Notes under the pieces: model-generated
Databases searched by the model: none
What the model saw: only the letters and a program-made list of their open reading frames with translations
Told to the model about the DNA's origin: nothing
Assembly (NCBI GenBank): GCA_002099365.1
Contig: MSED01000003.1
Span: 2,108,001-2,172,000 of the forward strand
Source: Phialophora verrucosa
Lineage: Eukaryota > Ascomycota > Eurotiomycetes > Chaetothyriales > Herpotrichiellaceae
Length of the DNA stretch: 64,000 nt
Direction: 5' to 3'
Shown here: one piece after another, positions 33,483 to 44,645 of the stretch
How the letters are laid out: each line of letters opens with the position of its first letter
Position numbering within the stretch: the stretch's first letter is position 1
Made by a program: the position numbers and the translations under genes

Positions 33483-34619
33483 TCAAACCAACTTGACACG
33501 CTCGATCTCCTCGTCGCTCACGCCCTTGATCCACTTCATAAAGTAACTCACATCCTTGGGTAGCAGGCCCGGCACACTCATCTTCTGCATCCACATGGGC
33601 AGATTCCCCTTGGCGTCACTCGCCGTGGCCATGATCCATTCGACCTCCATGCCCTCTACACCCCTGTCGGCGCCTTCTCGAGGCCGTCGCTTCACCGTCT
33701 CGACCGCGGCGTAGATCCCCAGCACGACGGGTTTTCGCTGCTGCGGCGTCTTACCCTCCTTGGCGTTTCGGCCTGACGAGTAGAAGGAGGCACTGACGGA
33801 TGCGCCAAGCGCCACGGGGACCGTGACGGCGACGAACTCGTCCGGGCCAAGAGACGCCGTGGCGACCAGCACGGGGAAGCAGCGCGGAGACGTGGGCGGG
33901 GGCGTGGCGTGACACATCTCGTATATCGCCATCGTGACGCAGGTGTATTGCCTGCCGTGCTTGCCCGCGATCTTGCCCTGGGATTCGAGATCGCGGACCT
34001 CCTCGTTCCAGTCACACACGCGGTGTGCGTCGTAGAGATTCGGCGTGAAATCCTCTTCGTGCTTGGAATGGTCATCTCGCAGGCCGTAGATGAATTCCTT
34101 CCAGCTGGCGTTCCCGGGCGAGGTCGTGTCTTTGGAGGAGAGGTCCCGGTGGACTGATTTGCGAGCGACCCAATGCTCGCCGCCGCTCAGGACGCGGGCC
34201 GGCGGTTTGCTCCGTCCCGGTCGAGTATATGTCTCTTGTTCGGCCTTCGGGCCTTGACCTTGACCTTGGTCCTGACCTTGCGCGCCATTGACATTGTCGT
34301 CTGCTGTGATCCGCGTCGTTGCCCCTCCTTCCCAATTCACGATTTGCTCCAACTCCCGCGCGGCGATGGCACATGTCAGGACGTCGACCTTCGCTTCGCT
34401 GGGGAGAGCGGTTTTGGTGGATTGGTGCTTGAAATTCGCAATGAAGCTGGTGGACGAGAGGAAGTCGAACCCGTCGTCGAGGAGCGTTAAGAGGAAAGGA
34501 AGAAGTTCTGGTCGTCGGCTGGTGGCCTCTGAGGCTGGGAGAGATGGATGCGCGGGCACTTCGCCGACCTGTAGGGGCGCCAGGCGGACGAGGTTGCTCT
34601 GGGTTGTGGTCGTGGCCAT
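33483..34619 (-). CDS. DUF3074 (START-like) domain protein
   Basis: A 378-aa single-exon protein. The family pattern is clear: the N-terminal FLLTLLDDGFDFLSSTSFI, a mid-region ARKSVHRDLSSKD and WKEFIYGLRDDHSKHEEDF, strands such as GRQYTCVTMAIYEMCHATP and CFPVLVATA, and the end block VEWIMATASDAKGNLPMW, MQKMSVPGLLPKDVSYFMKW. DUF3074 has a START-like helix-grip fold with a hydrophobic pocket, so lipid binding is the likely role; no fungal member that I can name has a proven function. A Gln/Gly-rich low-complexity insert (QGQDQGQGQGPK) sits near residue 115. It is cytosolic, without signal or membrane segment. Confidence 0.88.
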   Translation of the reverse strand: MATTTTQSNLVRLAPLQVGEVPAHPSLPASEATSRRPELLPFLLTLLDDGFDFLSSTSFIANFKHQSTKTALPSEAKVDVLTCAIAARELEQIVNWEGGATTRITADDNVNGAQGQDQGQGQGPKAEQETYTRPGRSKPPARVLSGGEHWVARKSVHRDLSSKDTTSPGNASWKEFIYGLRDDHSKHEEDFTPNLYDAHRVCDWNEEVRDLESQGKIAGKHGRQYTCVTMAIYEMCHATPPPTSPRCFPVLVATASLGPDEFVAVTVPVALGASVSASFYSSGRNAKEGKTPQQRKPVVLGIYAAVETVKRRPREGADRGVEGMEVEWIMATASDAKGNLPMWMQKMSVPGLLPKDVSYFMKWIKGVSDEEIERVKLV

Positions 34620-35041
34620 GGTAGTACGAGGCTTAGAGTTCGATCTTGGAGAAGATGTGGAGTCTAGGAATGCTTGGTATGTCCTTCTGCTTTATCAATG
34701 AAGCTTGCGCCTGGAAGTAGCTTCGATATACTCGTATCATCCGAGAGGGATGGATGGATACCTGCCGTGCTCCCGATCGTCAGGGTCAACAGTTTCGTGT
34801 GCGTCTCAGAGCATGGCGTCGTCACCAACAATTGCTCGTACAACGCGTCATCGCAAGGCTGAAAAGGTACGACGAGGCTCTGCTATTTTGCAAACCTGAG
34901 CCGCCCAAACATGTTGTGCTAGCGATGCTATGCTATGCTACGGCTTTGAACCACCGCCATCCGCGCTCAAGTAATAAACATACACAGTTGGCTAACCCAT
35001 AGAAAATCGACGTTTAGTCCCTCCGGTGTTGGACACACTTA
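34620..35041. other. Intergenic, no gene seen
   Basis: This is the upstream region of the DUF3074 gene and the 3' flank of the kinase gene. Nothing recognisable is present. Confidence 0.35.
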
Positions 35042-37036
35042 CTACCTGCCGGGCGTAGGGTCAGGCTCGTCTGCAGCCTCCACCCTCACAAGTATCTCCT
35101 CCAGAAAGCCTTCCAGAAACTCCGTTACGCCTCCACCCATACCCACTGGACACTCCTCATCACATTTCTGAATCTCGTAAAATACACCTGCGGCCTTCGC
35201 AGCCAGCTTTCTGACCTTTTCGTGGGCCTGAACTCGATGTTGGTGCATTTCTGCGGCTGCCGAGGAACTCAGCTTGCTTGTCCGCGCAAGTTCCTTGAGC
35301 ATATATGTTCGACGATGCATTGCCGCTTCGAGTGCGGGAATCAGAACTGAGTTCAAGGCAGTAAGTTCCTGATCTGTACCCTCCTCGGCCGGCCGCGAGG
35401 ATGTACTTGTTGGTGTGGCAGGTGTTGAAGGCTGTGAACCGTTGGTCTTTGTCGTCAGCGGGGGCAGTGGCTGTTGGTTGGCAATCGACGCCGGGCCGGC
35501 TGAAAGCGCGCTGGTATGCGATGACGATGACGGAAGGGGCTGAGATGGTGGTGTTTGTTGGCCTTTCTGAATCGCCTCCCCTCTTCCTGGTTTCCCCCTG
35601 AAGGGTGGGATTTCTGGAATTACCATTTGTGCCTTCTTGCCCGGAGTTGTCTGTCCTTGGGCTGGTTGTGTCTTCGGGCTATCTCCGCCATCTAGTTTAA
35701 GGAATCCCATGTCCTTTGCTAACTGGGCCTGAAATGCTTTGTTGTATTCATTCGAGCCAGGGCTAGCTGTCTGCGGTTCAATAGGCAGCGCCTTGTTCGC
35801 CAATGGAACAGCTGGTGTCTTGGGCATTGCCGCAGCCGAGAGTGGTACTGCCGGAGGGATGGGCGTTTCGATGGCTGCTGATGCTGTCACCTTTGCTGGC
35901 GATGGAGGCAATGGGATCTTGGCCGGTGTAGGTGGAAACGCAGCTTTCACTGGCGATTTCTGCGGTGACGACGGCACTTTTACAGTCTCTTCCCAATCAG
36001 ACTTGCTCTTCGCAATCGCAGTAGGCTCCGCTGAAGCCCGTGCATTGGCGGCAGAGTCGTTCATGGGTCGAAGTCCAGCTCCACGGCCGCCGACTGGCCG
36101 CACAGTGCCGAAATCCCACAGATCTTCGTTTTCCGGTTCATGAGATGCTGGCCGCACATCTTCCTCTTCCTCTTCGTCATCTGACGATCGGCCGCCGCGG
36201 GTTGCCATGTATCGTTCGTTCCTCTCAATCAGCTCCGTCAGGTATGTCGTCTTTTTGGCCCGCTTCACAAACGGATGCTTCAGCAGTTCTTTCGCAGACG
36301 GTCGCTCTCTGGGATCCCGCCGCAAACATAACTCGACAAAATCCTTGAAGGTGCGCGAGAAGTTGCCTTGCAGCGTCGGAGGGGGATTCTTGGGTATCAG
36401 GAAGAGGACTTTCATTGGGTGGATGTCGGCGTAAGGTGGTTCTCCTTGTGCCAGCTCGATTGCTGTAATGCCTAGTGACCAGATATCCGCCTTATGATCA
36501 TACCCAGATTGTTTGATGACTTCCGGAGCCATCCAGAAAGGCGTGCCCACAAAGGTATTCTTCTTGGTCATGGTGGCCGAGAGTTGGCCCGACACTCCAA
36601 AGTCGGCGAGTTTGACCTGACCATTCTGACCCAACAGAACGTTGGCTGCCTTGATATCTCGGTGCAACTTCTTGTCGGAATGCAGGTAGTCGAGGCCCAT
36701 GAGCAGTTCGCGGACGATGATGCAGATATAGTCTTCGTGTATCAGGCCCGGCCTCATGAGGTCCGAACAACTTCCGCCCGAACAAAATTCCATGATAATC
36801 CACAAGTCGGAACCTTTGAGGTAGGAGCCATGATACTTGGTCACGTACGGGGACTGGAGTTCGGACAGGATGGAGATTTCTTGGATGATGTCCTCGACCT
36901 CGTCTTCGGCATTCTCAACGTCAATAACCTTGATAGCCACCGCTTGGCCGGTCCGCTTGTCCACTCCCTTGTATACCTTGCCAAAACTTCCACCTCCGAT
37001 ACAATTCTGCTTGGTGTAAAGTTCCTCTGGGTCCAT
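35042..37036 (-). CDS. Ste20-like germinal-centre kinase, GCK-III class (Sid1/MST-1/SmKIN3 type)
   Basis: A 664-aa single-exon serine/threonine kinase. The catalytic domain covers about residues 7-260: glycine loop IGGGSFGKVYKG, lysine in VAIKVID, HRDIKAANVLL, DFGVSGQLS, and the Ste20 signature VGTPFWMAPEVIKQSGYDHKADIWS split over two stretches. After it comes the usual TTYLTELIERNERYM, an acidic stretch, a long Pro/Ser-rich linker, and a conserved helical C-terminus (LTALNSVLIPALEAAMHRR, then EIQKCDEECPVGMG). In moulds this class works in the septation initiation network and in the hippo-like germinal-centre kinase pathway with MOB/NDR kinases. The frame extends to an ATG at 37084; the ATG at 37036 (MDPEELYTKQ) matches the usual start and is preferred. 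Confidence 0.92.
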   Translation of the reverse strand: MDPEELYTKQNCIGGGSFGKVYKGVDKRTGQAVAIKVIDVENAEDEVEDIIQEISILSELQSPYVTKYHGSYLKGSDLWIIMEFCSGGSCSDLMRPGLIHEDYICIIVRELLMGLDYLHSDKKLHRDIKAANVLLGQNGQVKLADFGVSGQLSATMTKKNTFVGTPFWMAPEVIKQSGYDHKADIWSLGITAIELAQGEPPYADIHPMKVLFLIPKNPPPTLQGNFSRTFKDFVELCLRRDPRERPSAKELLKHPFVKRAKKTTYLTELIERNERYMATRGGRSSDDEEEEEDVRPASHEPENEDLWDFGTVRPVGGRGAGLRPMNDSAANARASAEPTAIAKSKSDWEETVKVPSSPQKSPVKAAFPPTPAKIPLPPSPAKVTASAAIETPIPPAVPLSAAAMPKTPAVPLANKALPIEPQTASPGSNEYNKAFQAQLAKDMGFLKLDGGDSPKTQPAQGQTTPGKKAQMVIPEIPPFRGKPGRGEAIQKGQQTPPSQPLPSSSSHTSALSAGPASIANQQPLPPLTTKTNGSQPSTPATPTSTSSRPAEEGTDQELTALNSVLIPALEAAMHRRTYMLKELARTSKLSSSAAAEMHQHRVQAHEKVRKLAAKAAGVFYEIQKCDEECPVGMGGGVTEFLEGFLEEILVRVEAADEPDPTPGR

Positions 37037-37783
37037 TCTGCTGCGGTGGGCCCCCTCCGCCCTTGACTCGAGTGAGGCCTGCAAGTTGGGGGTCGTAGTC
37101 GAGGTCGAGGGCCGATCTTCGAGGCGTGCAGGGGGGTGTGGGCGCAGAATCGGCGTCGAGAGGGCGGGCGATGGCTCGCAACTTCAAATGGAGATGCAGA
37201 AATGAAGGCGCAGTGGCACAGTCACGAACTTCTCGTGAGTTCCCTGCGTGCAACGTCGAGTGCCGGAGGAACCGCACTGGCAATTCCTAGGCGCGCACTG
37301 GGCAGGGCAAGTCCTGCTGCCGGCAGTGTGCTAGGGCACCGCCCGCGACTTCCTCTCGCGAATGCTCGCAAGACCGTTCGTCCAACTTCGTTACTTCGTG
37401 AGTCGTGTCGCGTCGTGACGAGATCGCACCCGTGTCCAAGGTCAGAGCTGAGCAGTAATCAATGTGCAGATGAAACACCTCGACAACCGATGTTTACGAC
37501 CTTCCCTTCCGGGTCGTTGTTAGTCACTCCGATTGGTTGCGGGCGTCACCGTGGAATCTACGTCTACGGCGACAGCCAGTGAAGATGGGAGTCCAAGGCA
37601 GCCTCAAAAACACTTTGGGAGAACTTTCCTCACGTCGTCTCATTATTTGGTCCTATGTCAGGACGGCGTAGCTGGGGCCACTGGCTAGTCGGGCCATGCT
37701 GTGCCATATCAAACTAGCTCAATAGCATCTCTAGAAAAAGCTGGTCTGTAGACGCCTCGCAGGGGCGACACCACGATCGACAC
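37037..37783. other. Intergenic, no gene seen
   Basis: This is the promoter side of the kinase gene and the 3' flank of the UBX gene. Frames here are short and unlike proteins. Confidence 0.35.
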
Positions 37784-39428
37784 TCATTCCACGAACTCCA
37801 CCATGACTGTTCCATTCTTCAGTCCGGCGCTCTCAATGGTCTCATGTCGAGCATCCATCAGGTTCTTGCCCATCGACACCAACTCGAACACAGAGCCGGC
37901 CTTGCCTTCTAGCGGCTCGGCCTTGAGGTATTCATAAATTCGTTGCACTGGGTCGTGCTCTGCAAACCGTCGGACAATCCGGCCGCCTGGATGTCGGATC
38001 TGCACTCGGGTCACACCGGGTCCTGCAGCCGGCTCTGTATGAGGACGATCTGATGGGATCTGTGCGAAATCATTGGCTTCTGCAGTCTCCTCGGTGCCGT
38101 TCTTGTCAACGTCCATTGCCTCGTCGATTGCGGCCACTTGGGCTCCTCGTAAGTCTCCCACACTTCGTGTCAAGTCATCGGGATCTTCTGCCGGCGCCGC
38201 CTTCTGCTCTTCGTTCTGTGAGGCGAGACTGGCTTGTAACGCTCTCTCGAGCATCTCTTCCTCCGTGAGCTGGTCCACCGGCTTCTCCTTCTTAGCTTCG
38301 GACCTTCGCTTGGCGACTGGATTACGAGCATGAGTATCAAGACTGTATCGATCCAAGAACTCGTGGAGTTGCATCAAGAACTCCGGTGCGGCAGGGACTT
38401 TTCGTGCCCAGAGTTTGATTTGTTCGCCTGTTCTGGGATCCACGATGGCGACGTGAGGGTACTCCTGCGCAAGCTCGTAGTTGGGAAAATAGTATTGCAC
38501 GTATTGTGACGCTCTCGGGTCGTCCTTGTTGTACTGCAGGAAGAGGAAGTTTTCCCGAACGGTTTCCACGATACCCTCGTTCTTCCATAAATCGCGGTTC
38601 AGTGCCTGGCAGTCGAATATCGACGGGTCTTGAATGTCAACTAGTAACCACCTCTTCTGTTCTTTGCCCTCGGCTCTTGCATTCTCCCATTCGCCCTTGT
38701 ACATCAGGTCCCACGGTGGTTGGAACAGTCTGGCCAGTCGAGTGGATCTCGCAGAGGCCTCAGAGGCCCCTCCCGTGGACTCTGAAAGGGCGTCTGGGCT
38801 GGCGTAGGCATCGTGGTCCCAGATGGAGGTTGGCTGGTGTTGATTAAAAATCCCCGTGCGTGCTATTTCCGAGTCAGTGGGAACCACCGCGCAATGATAG
38901 ATGGAGTGACTGACCTTGATGTCGTCTCCTCTCAATAGCCTGCATTCGCTCTTCCACAGCTGAGGTATATGTGGGGCCAGCCATTGCTGGGAGGCCTCCC
39001 CCATAACCCCCTACCAATGTCTCGGCTTGTCGAGCAATGGGAGCCCGTACATCTTCCTCCGCAGTGCCTGCGCCATACATCTCGTTTTGTAATCTGCGTG
39101 CCATAGCCTCATCGTCTTCATACGCCGCGGTTGGTCTTTCTGTTGTCTTTCGGAAACCAGTGATTTCTGGATCATTGTCGTCCGAGATGGTATCTTCAGC
39201 GTCGATGTCTATGGGATCACTTGCATCACCGGTGTGATGTGATGTTGAGGGTGGAGGAGGTCGTGAGGACGGCCCTGAGGTCGGCCCAGCTAGGTCGACG
39301 CCACCGTTCTCAAAGAACAATTGGACTGCTTGATTGGGGTCGCCATCAGCGAGTTGAACGTATTGCGCAGCCAATTCTGTGGTCGTCCCGCAGACTGCCA
39401 CGACGGTGGCGATGGCTTCATCCATCAT
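37784..39428 (-). CDS. UBA-UAS-UBX domain protein (Ubx5/UBXN7-type p97/Cdc48 cofactor)
   Basis: Proposed CDS complement(join(37784..38862, 38915..39428)), 530 aa. The intron starts GTCAGT and ends GAAATAG. Domain order: UBA-like helix bundle at residues 1-44 (TTELAAQYVQLADGDPNQAV, FFENGG), an acidic linker, a UAS thioredoxin-like domain at about 210-335 (RLFQPPWDLMYKGEWENA, WLLVDIQDPSIFDCQALNRD, FLFLQYNKDDP, YPHVAIVDPRTGEQ), a ubiquitin-interacting motif near 370 (LERALQASLASQ) and a C-terminal UBX domain (VTRVQIRHPGGRIVRRFAEH to the end). Relatives bridge ubiquitinated proteins and Cdc48/p97, notably at stalled or ligase-bound substrates. The usual FPR loop of UBX is not evident. Confidence 0.9.
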
Positions 39429-40077
39429 GAGAAATGAGGTTCAGTGCGTCGCAATCAGTTGGGTGGAGGGAGACTTGTGGTTGCGGGCAATTGATTAGAT
39501 GACTCCTGGTTGACCCTTTAACGAGCTAGGGTTGGTCTTGAAAGAGCGGAAGACGGGGTTATTGCAAGAGACAACAAAGAAGGAAAAAGAGGAAGGTAGA
39601 AGATGCCATGTGTTAGGGATCAAACTTTGGAGTAGCCACCAGTCCTGGTGTTGTGAGGCAACTGAAGCACGAGGCAGCGCACAAGTGATGGGATGGCCAG
39701 CCACAAGGCGCCGTTGGCAATGACGAAAACTCACCGGGTGGGTATGAATCACGTCAAGGCGGCCGCGGTCACGGTCCCAGGGGACAGCAAACTCGCCAAG
39801 CTTCAGGCGCGATGGTGGACCTACGGTGGAGTGCAGACCCGGAGACTGCGCGTGGGGGCATAACGTGGGTGCGTGGCTGGAGTTTGCACGCAAGGCTGGG
39901 AAGCCTCGGCCAAATCTCGACATGCACGCTAAGTCGCGCTTTCCCACCTAACGCGTCTTTTTCAAATGACACACCGAGTCGCGCCTTCCCATTATCTTAA
40001 GTCCGCGTCCCTCGTGCCTTCCTCAGCTGTTCGTACAACCACCACCACCGCAACAAAAGCAGCGACGACCATTCCAG
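39429..40077. promoter_or_regulatory. Divergent upstream region UBX gene / cdc6
   Basis: This 649-base gap lies between divergent genes. An Mlu-box-like ACGCGT at about 39951 (ctaacgcgtcttt), roughly 130 bases upstream of the cdc6 start, would fit G1/S control by MBF as known for yeast cdc6/cdc18. A single short match is weak evidence. Confidence 0.35.
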
Positions 40078-41941
40078 ATGGCTGCTAATGTTCTCGGGAA
40101 ACGATCTCGCGGAGTTCTTGATGCAGAAGGTACGCAAAGTCTCGCACACATCGAGATTGTGTGAATGCAATTGACCGAACGTGTCCCCAGATGTCTCGAA
40201 CGCACCTCCTTCTCCCAAGAGACGAACGCGACGATCTGTACCCGAGATATATGAAGATGCTTCTCCAGAACGCACCGTGCAAGAGTCCAATACCAGCTTT
40301 GTCAGAACGCGTAACGTACAGCCGCGGCGTACCGTTCAAGACAGTCCTGTAAAGCTCGTCGAGGATGATATCCTGCCCTCGGACGAGAATTTTCCACCTT
40401 CCGGTTTCTCAACTCCAGCAGCTGCTCGCTTCAAGGATGTTTTCGCTGTCACTCCTACTACTCCAAAGCATCGAGTCCGCCTTGCTGGTAGACTTCTTAC
40501 GCCTCAGTCGTCGCGTTCATCGACATCGTCAAAGTCACAAAATGTGTATTCCCGAGCTCGACAGTTGTTCACCCAGGCCAGCAATGGAAAGGTTATTGGA
40601 CGAGAGGCGGAACGGAATCAGTTGAACAGGTTCATTTCCAAAGCTCTTGAATCCAGGACTGGAGGCTGCACGTATGTGAGCGGGCCGCCCGGCACCGGAA
40701 AGAGTGCACTTGTCCAAGAGGTCATACACGAATTTCCAGAGGAATGCGTCCGGACCGCCATCGTCAACTGTGTCTCCCTGAAATCCGCCAACGAGGTACT
40801 TGTCCAAGTCAGCGAAGCATTTTGTTCAACCAAGAGCAATAATACCAAGTCAACCAAGACCCGCTTGGCGAAACTCTTCACGACGAAGAAGGCCAACTCC
40901 AACATGCATCTGGTCTTGCTTGACGAGATTGACACACTCCTCAATGGTGACTGCGAGATTCTGTACAGCATCTTCGAATGGGCCATGCATCCCTCCTCCA
41001 GTCTCATTCTGATCGGTATCGCCAATGCTCTGGACCTGACTGATCGGTTCCTGCCACGTTTGAAGCTGAGAAATGCCAAGCCAAGATTACTACCATTCCT
41101 GCCATACTCTGCACAGCAGATTTCAACCATCATCTCCGGAAAGCTTCGATCTCTTATCCCAGAGGGGACAACGGTTGGCTCGGAATTCATCCCATTGATG
41201 CATCCCGCAGCCGTTCAGCTGGCTGGCAAGAAAATTTCATCTCAAACGGGTGATTTGCGAAAGGCATTCAGTCTGGTCCGTCGTGCCATTGACCAGATCG
41301 AGCAAGAAACTCTGTTGAAGATGAGCCAGGAACAGAGCGTAACACCAACCAAAACAGCTCTCAGCGAAATCCGCAATATGGGCTCGAGCATGGGATTCCC
41401 ATCACCTGTCAAGGACCAGCGATCAGTCCTGAGTCAGCTCACCTTTGAGACCGCACCAAGAGCAACAATCGCACACGTGGCCAAAATTGCGGCAAGCATC
41501 TTCAACAACGGGACCATTTCTCGCTTGAGCGGACTCAACTTGCAGCAGAAAGCGGTGCTATGTTCGCTAGTAGCGTCTGAGAACCGCCAACACCGCCGTG
41601 ATCCCTACACCACTCCTTCCAAGTCGTGCTCAAAAGTGCCTACCGTAAAAGGGTTGTTCGAGAAATATGCTGCTTTGTGCAAGCGTGACGAAGGATTGTT
41701 ACACCCGCTTAAGAACACCGAGTTTCGGGATGTGGTGGCTAGCTTGGAGACTCTTGGCTTGGCGCAAGAAGCATCTGGGCGAACATCGAGTTTGTTGACT
41801 CCAACAAACACGCCATCTAGAAGCGGAAGAGGAGGAATGGACGACAAGCAGGTGGTAAGCGCTGTTTCAGAAAGGGAAATGCGAGACAGCCTTACTGGGC
41901 CAGGCTCTGATTTGTTGTTGAGATTACTTGACGAAGAATGA
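40078..41941 (+). CDS. cdc6: DNA replication licensing ATPase Cdc6/Cdc18
   Basis: Proposed CDS join(40078..40129, 40191..41941), 600 aa. The intron 40130-40190 starts GTACGC and ends TCCCCAG with a TTGACC branch. It loads MCM helicase onto origins together with ORC and Cdt1 in the nucleus. The N-terminal tail has basic clusters and CDK-type sites (SPKRRTRR, SPER, TPKH). The AAA+ domain starts near residue 155 with IGREAERNQLNRFI; Walker A is SGPPGTGKSALVQ and Walker B VLLDEIDTLL, with sensor 1 LILIGIANALDLTDR. A winged-helix domain follows (LNLQQKAVLCSLVASENRQ, TVKGLFEKYAALCKRDEG). Length and layout are typical of fungal Cdc6 rather than Orc1. Confidence 0.93.
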
Positions 41942-42659
41942 ATCGCATCAGGAATGGACTTTTGTCTGGGCGTTGCATGGCGCAGGCGTTGATCGGATAT
42001 TATCTGCATGAAGCGAAGGAGCGTCTTGTCTCGAATTTTCTGACTGTGCATAGTGCTCATTCCTCCGGTACAAGCACCAAGCGAATTTGAATATCACCGT
42101 CGTTATGTTTGCTTTCAGTATTGCATGGAGTCGAGCCCTGAATGACAGCATCGTGCAGCATTCGATGCTCAACAGCGTCTCGCAGGAAATGATGTCAGTT
42201 GCGACTGATTGCGCGTCCCTCAAGCTTTCGACCAAGCTTTGTGGGAAAGCTAGCCGTGTCATGCTTGGTGCCGCCAGTTGGGAGCCACCGAGCGCAAGGG
42301 CTCCATAGGCAATCCCGCAAGCCCAAAGCACTCATTGGAGGAAGCCTAGGGCATGCGTCAGCCTCCCCCAGAAGCCTAATTCGCTCCTGCCACCCACCAT
42401 GCCGCCGTGGGCTGATGGCGCCCCAATCCTGGGTCCGTCCGGATTCATGTTGCTAAACGTACTAGTATCTCGCATGATTGCCTGCGCAATCCTTCGTGCC
42501 ATCTCTCGTTCCTTCATCTATTTGCGTGACTGTATGTTTACCTATTGCGGACCGTCATATCCTCACTCAATGCGCTCTTTTTGCTTGGCTATAACATCAT
42601 AATCAATACCTGCGCACGCGTTGGGGAGACGTTCGACAGCAAGATTCGCGCAACACTCA
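41942..42659. other. Intergenic, no gene seen
   Basis: This is the 3' flank of cdc6 and the upstream region of the C2 gene, with no supported frame. Confidence 0.35.
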
Positions 42660-44645
42660 ATGGCAGACAACGATGCCGACGCGCCCATCCTGCGCAAAGA
42701 CGGAGTGATCCCTCAAAAGGCCGACAAACTCGGACCTAAACTGGCCAACAAAACCGAGAAACTCGAGCAGAAATATCGCAGCGCAACCGGAACCGATCAT
42801 CCCGAAAAGAAAGAGAAGGGGCCCGCGGGCGGCTTCGATGAGACACCCATACCAAGAGCACCACCGGGTTACACGGTCAAGATCACATTTCACAAGGCAG
42901 AGAATCTGCCGTTTGCAGACTTCGGGACTCTATCGTCCGATCCATATGTTCTCGCCATTCTCCATACGGATCTGCCTAAGAGGCATAAACAGGATCCCGA
43001 TCTGAAATTGAGGACCCCCACGATACATCGTAATACAGACCCGGAGTGGGAGACGGAATGGATCATTGCGAATATCCCCGCAAGTGGCTTTCATTTGAAG
43101 TGCAGACTATACGACGAGGATCCCGCCGACTACGATGATCGGCTAGGCAATGCACACGTCGATGTCCCTCACATCGACGACAACTGGAAAGGATTCTCGC
43201 ACCAGAAGTTCCAGTTAAAGAAGCGCATGGGAAGCAAAAGAGCCTACACGCTCCGTGGATGCGCCGCTCTGATCTCTAGAAAAGTCAAGTTACACGGAGA
43301 TCTTATTGTCAGCGTGGAGAATCTAGGGAGAACGGACGCGGAGGATGGGGGTCGCGCGTATACTATCGGCCCCTTACCGTGGACGCAGCACCACTCGCCC
43401 TTGATCGGGCGGATAACAGGTACCAAACTCACCGAGCAAGGCAAAGACGGGAAGGAGGTACAGCGATATAAGTGAGCGATACGTCACTATCCTTTCCTGA
43501 CCCCATACTGACTCCATGACAGCTTCCAATCCATTCAAATGCAATTCCGCGGTCCGGTCCCTGCAGAACTCTATCATCGCTACGTCGAATTCCGGCCCTT
43601 CGTAGCTGGCATGTTCACTTCGCACAGCATCCGTGGGCGCCTGCTAAATCGTGCTTTACACCACCAACACGCTCGGATCTACAACTACGACCGCACGACA
43701 AAATACGGCTCTTTCGCCGAGCCTTGCCTGGAAATGACGAAGCAGTTCCTTGATTTCGTCCATTACGATGAAGGAGGCCGGATCTTCACATACGTCTTAA
43801 CCCTCGATGGACAGTTGCGTTTCACAGAAACGGGGAAGGAGTTTGGGATCGACCTGCTGAGTAAACATACCATGCACAGCGACGTGAGCATTTACATTGC
43901 TTTTTCTGGAGAGTTCTTCGTCCGGCGCGTCAAGCACAACAAGATGCACAAGGACGATGCATCAGTTGACCCGCAGAAAGACACACATCCACCATCCACA
44001 CCTCCCGAGGAAGAGCAGAAGACTATTGAGGCCAGTGCGAGTAAAGCAAGCACGAGTCAAGCAGACGGCGGACCTTCCTCCCCACGACCTCAAACTAACG
44101 GCGCCAACACAAAACCTGAGAAGGACACAGATCCGACGCACTACGAACTCATCATCGATAACGACAGTGGCACCTACCGGCCCAATGCTGAAAAACTCCC
44201 TCTTCTGCAAGAGTATCTCCGCGCGAACCTTCCGGGCCTGAAGATCAAAACACTCGACTGCCAAGCCGACGCGGAACTCCAACAAGCCCTCAAGAAAGAA
44301 CAGAGGGAGAAGAAAAAAGCAAGTACGGGAGGAAAATCGGTCATGTACATGCAGAATCTCAGCATGTCCAGCTTGAGCAGTTCTGACGAAGAGGATTTGA
44401 ACGCGAGGGCCGAGGCTGGCGAGGATGGGCCGTTGAAAGAGAGTCGGTATAAGAGAGAGATGCATAAGTTCATGGGCGGAGGCCGAGATGAGCATCACGG
44501 CGATGCGACCGACGATCAGCAGGTCAACCAGGAGAGCAGCCTCCCCGATGGCAGCGTAGATGGCACAGCAGAGCAGGAGAAGGGCAAACAACGAGACTCG
44601 CGCGCACCTGCCGGGGAGGGAGGCGATCCGAATGAAAAGCGGTAG
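42660..44645 (+). CDS. C2-domain protein, fungal family of unknown function
   Basis: Proposed CDS join(42660..43471, 43523..44645), 644 aa. The intron starts GTGAGC and ends CATGACAG; the junction reads RYKNFQSIQMQF. A C2 domain occupies about residues 60-215 (YTVKITFHKAENLPFADFG, SSDPYVLAIL, DPEWETEWII, CRLYDEDPADYDDRLG), with several acidic residues placed as in calcium-binding loops. The second half contains a conserved-looking globular region (FRPFVAGMFTSHSIRGRLL, KYGSFAEPCLEMTKQFLDFV) and a charged disordered tail (SLSSSDEEDLN). No signal or membrane segment is seen, so it is probably a peripheral membrane or lipid-linked protein. An upstream ATG in frame at 42621 is not favoured. Confidence 0.82.
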
